Below are positions 5,899 through 7,017 of a stretch of DNA of 7,017 nucleotides, piece by piece (position 1 is the stretch's first letter; each line of letters opens with the position of its first letter). The notes beneath the pieces were generated by a model that had not been told where the DNA came from, made no database searches, and saw only the letters and a program-made list of their open reading frames with translations. The stretch is from Deltaproteobacteria bacterium. GTDB lineage: Bacteria > Myxococcota_A > UBA9160. The position numbers were made by a program, and so were the translations under genes. Where the stretch lies: contig DOUU01000293.1 in NCBI GenBank assembly GCA_003520425.1, positions 6,315 to 13,331 on the forward strand, given 5' to 3'.

Positions 5899-7017
5899 AT
5901 GGGCAAGGTGATCGGAATCGACCTCGGCACGACCAACTCGTGCGTCGCCGTGATGGAAGGCGGCAACCCGGTCGTAATCGCGAACTCCGAGGGCGCCCGC
6001 ACCACACCCTCCATTGTTGCCTTCACCGATTCGACAGAGAAGCTCGTCGGCCAGATCGCCAAACGTCAGGCCGTCACCAACCCCGAGCGTACGATCTTCG
6101 CGGTGAAGCGTCTGATCGGGCGCAAGTTCGACAGCCCCGAGGTCAAGCGCTTCACGGAGATTGCGCCGTTCAAGATTGAGGCGCACGAGAATGGCGACGC
6201 CTGGGTGCGGGTGGGCTCCCGGACCTTCTCGGCGCCCGAAATCTCGGCCATGGTGCTCTCGAAAATGCGCGAGACGGCGGCCGATTTCCTGGGAGAGCCG
6301 GTCGTCGACGCCGTGGTCACCGTGCCCGCCTATTTCAACGACGCGCAGCGTCAGGCGACCAAGGACGCGGGCCGAGTCGCCGGTCTCAACGTGTTGCGGA
6401 TCATCAACGAGCCGACCGCAGCCGCCCTCGCCTACGGCCTTGGCGAAGAGAAGAACAAGAAGATCGCGGTCTTCGACCTCGGGGGCGGCACCTTCGACGT
6501 TTCCATCCTGGAGCTTGGCGACGGCGTTTTCGAGGTGAAGAGCACGAACGGCGATACCTACCTCGGCGGCGAAGATTTTGACCAGCGCATCGTGGATAAC
6601 CTGATCGAGCTCTTCCGCAAGGAGACGGGGATCGATCTCGCTCAAGACAAGATGGCCCTCCAGCGGCTCAAGGAAGCTGCGGAGCGCGCCAAGCACGAGC
6701 TCTCGTCCGCCACGACCACCGATGTCAATCTGCCCTTCATCGCGGCGGACGCCTCTGGACCCAAGCATCTCAACACCCAGATCACTCGCGAAAAACTGGA
6801 GACGCTGGTCGCGGATCTGATCGCCCGCCTTGTTCCGCCCTGTGAGACCGCGCTGGCCGACGCGGGGCTGCGCCGCGAGGAGATCGATGAGGTGATCCTC
6901 GTCGGCGGCATGACGCGCATGCCTCGGATCCAGGCCAAGGTGGCCGAGATCTTCGGGAAAAAACCCCACAAGGGAGTGAACCCGGACGAGGTGGTGGCGG
7001 TGGGCGCGGCGATCCAG
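5899..7017 (+). CDS. dnaK: Molecular chaperone DnaK (Hsp70), 3' truncated by the window edge
   Basis: The frame from ATG 5899 stays open to the last base (373 codons), giving most of the nucleotide-binding domain of a chaperone normally about 640 residues long. It hydrolyses ATP to drive capture and release of unfolded segments, stimulated by DnaJ and reset by GrpE. Visible motifs are phosphate loop 1, [11 protein letters not shown] (5-15); catalytic K70 in [27 protein letters not shown] (140-158); [11 protein letters not shown] (170-180); phosphate loop 2, [10 protein letters not shown] (193-202); and the adenosine motif [13 protein letters not shown] (333-345). The Gram-negative-type insert is present around 78-102. 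The substrate-binding domain and tail lie outside the window. ATG 5899 is preceded by GGGGAGGGG at 5881-5889, and the protein begins [10 protein letters not shown] exactly as in homologues. It is the third gene of the hrcA-grpE-dnaK row. No substitution at a catalytic position was seen. Confidence 0.98.
   Translation, partial: MGKVIGIDLGTTNSCVAVMEGGNPVVIANSEGARTTPSIVAFTDSTEKLVGQIAKRQAVTNPERTIFAVKRLIGRKFDSPEVKRFTEIAPFKIEAHENGDAWVRVGSRTFSAPEISAMVLSKMRETAADFLGEPVVDAVVTVPAYFNDAQRQATKDAGRVAGLNVLRIINEPTAAALAYGLGEEKNKKIAVFDLGGGTFDVSILELGDGVFEVKSTNGDTYLGGEDFDQRIVDNLIELFRKETGIDLAQDKMALQRLKEAAERAKHELSSATTTDVNLPFIAADASGPKHLNTQITREKLETLVADLIARLVPPCETALADAGLRREEIDEVILVGGMTRMPRIQAKVAEIFGKKPHKGVNPDEVVAVGAAIQ

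Noticed and set aside
5097..6062. 321-codon open frame on the - strand across hrcA, grpE and dnaK
   Set aside because: It crosses three real + strand genes, has no recognisable domain, and is explained by strong third-position G/C.
5713..6969. 418-codon open frame on the - strand opposite grpE/dnaK
   Set aside because: Long antisense frames opposite hsp70/dnaK genes are a known by-product of their codon bias. The sense frame is unmistakable DnaK and the antisense product shows no recognisable domain.

Overview
This is a GC-rich chromosomal window of ordinary housekeeping genes, packed almost end to end. It most likely comes from a Gram-negative bacterium outside the gamma- and alphaproteobacteria, perhaps a myxobacterial or deltaproteobacterial-type lineage. 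The grounds are: (i) DnaK carries the extra nucleotide-binding-domain segment typical of Gram-negative DnaK (about residues 78-102, aligning with E. coli through the PFKI...NGDAWV stretch); (ii) hrcA-grpE-dnaK lie together in one row, unlike the E. coli arrangement; (iii) third-position G/C is very strong, which also produces long false frames on opposite strands. The lineage is an inference, not a measurement.

Layout. 2-169 (+) is the last 55 codons of a membrane protein, probably an MFS transporter. It converges on 166-2844 (-), a double-domain M16 (pitrilysin/processing-peptidase) zinc protease, and the two stop codons overlap inside one TTAA. The protease gene is divergent from hemW (2792-3967, +), a radical-SAM heme chaperone, and their 5' ends appear to overlap. 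After a 98-base gap come hrcA (4066-5136), grpE (5133-5852) and the first 373 codons of dnaK (5899 to the window end), all on +. dnaJ would be expected next but is outside the window.

How the genes work together. HrcA is the heat-shock repressor. DnaK is the Hsp70 chaperone and GrpE its nucleotide-exchange factor, and the hrcA/grpE stop-start overlap (GTGA) implies coupled translation. HemW and the M16 protease are neighbours without a demonstrated functional link to the heat-shock genes.

No previously undescribed system is evident. The features most worth a second look are regulatory: no CIRCE operator is seen in front of hrcA; hairpins can be drawn over the ribosome-binding sites of both hrcA and dnaK, the dnaK one having a mutually exclusive alternative; and the hemW start has its best Shine-Dalgarno sequence aligned to an out-of-frame ATG. 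No tRNA, rRNA, CRISPR array, insertion sequence or convincing intrinsic terminator was seen, and there is no gene-free stretch longer than 98 bases.
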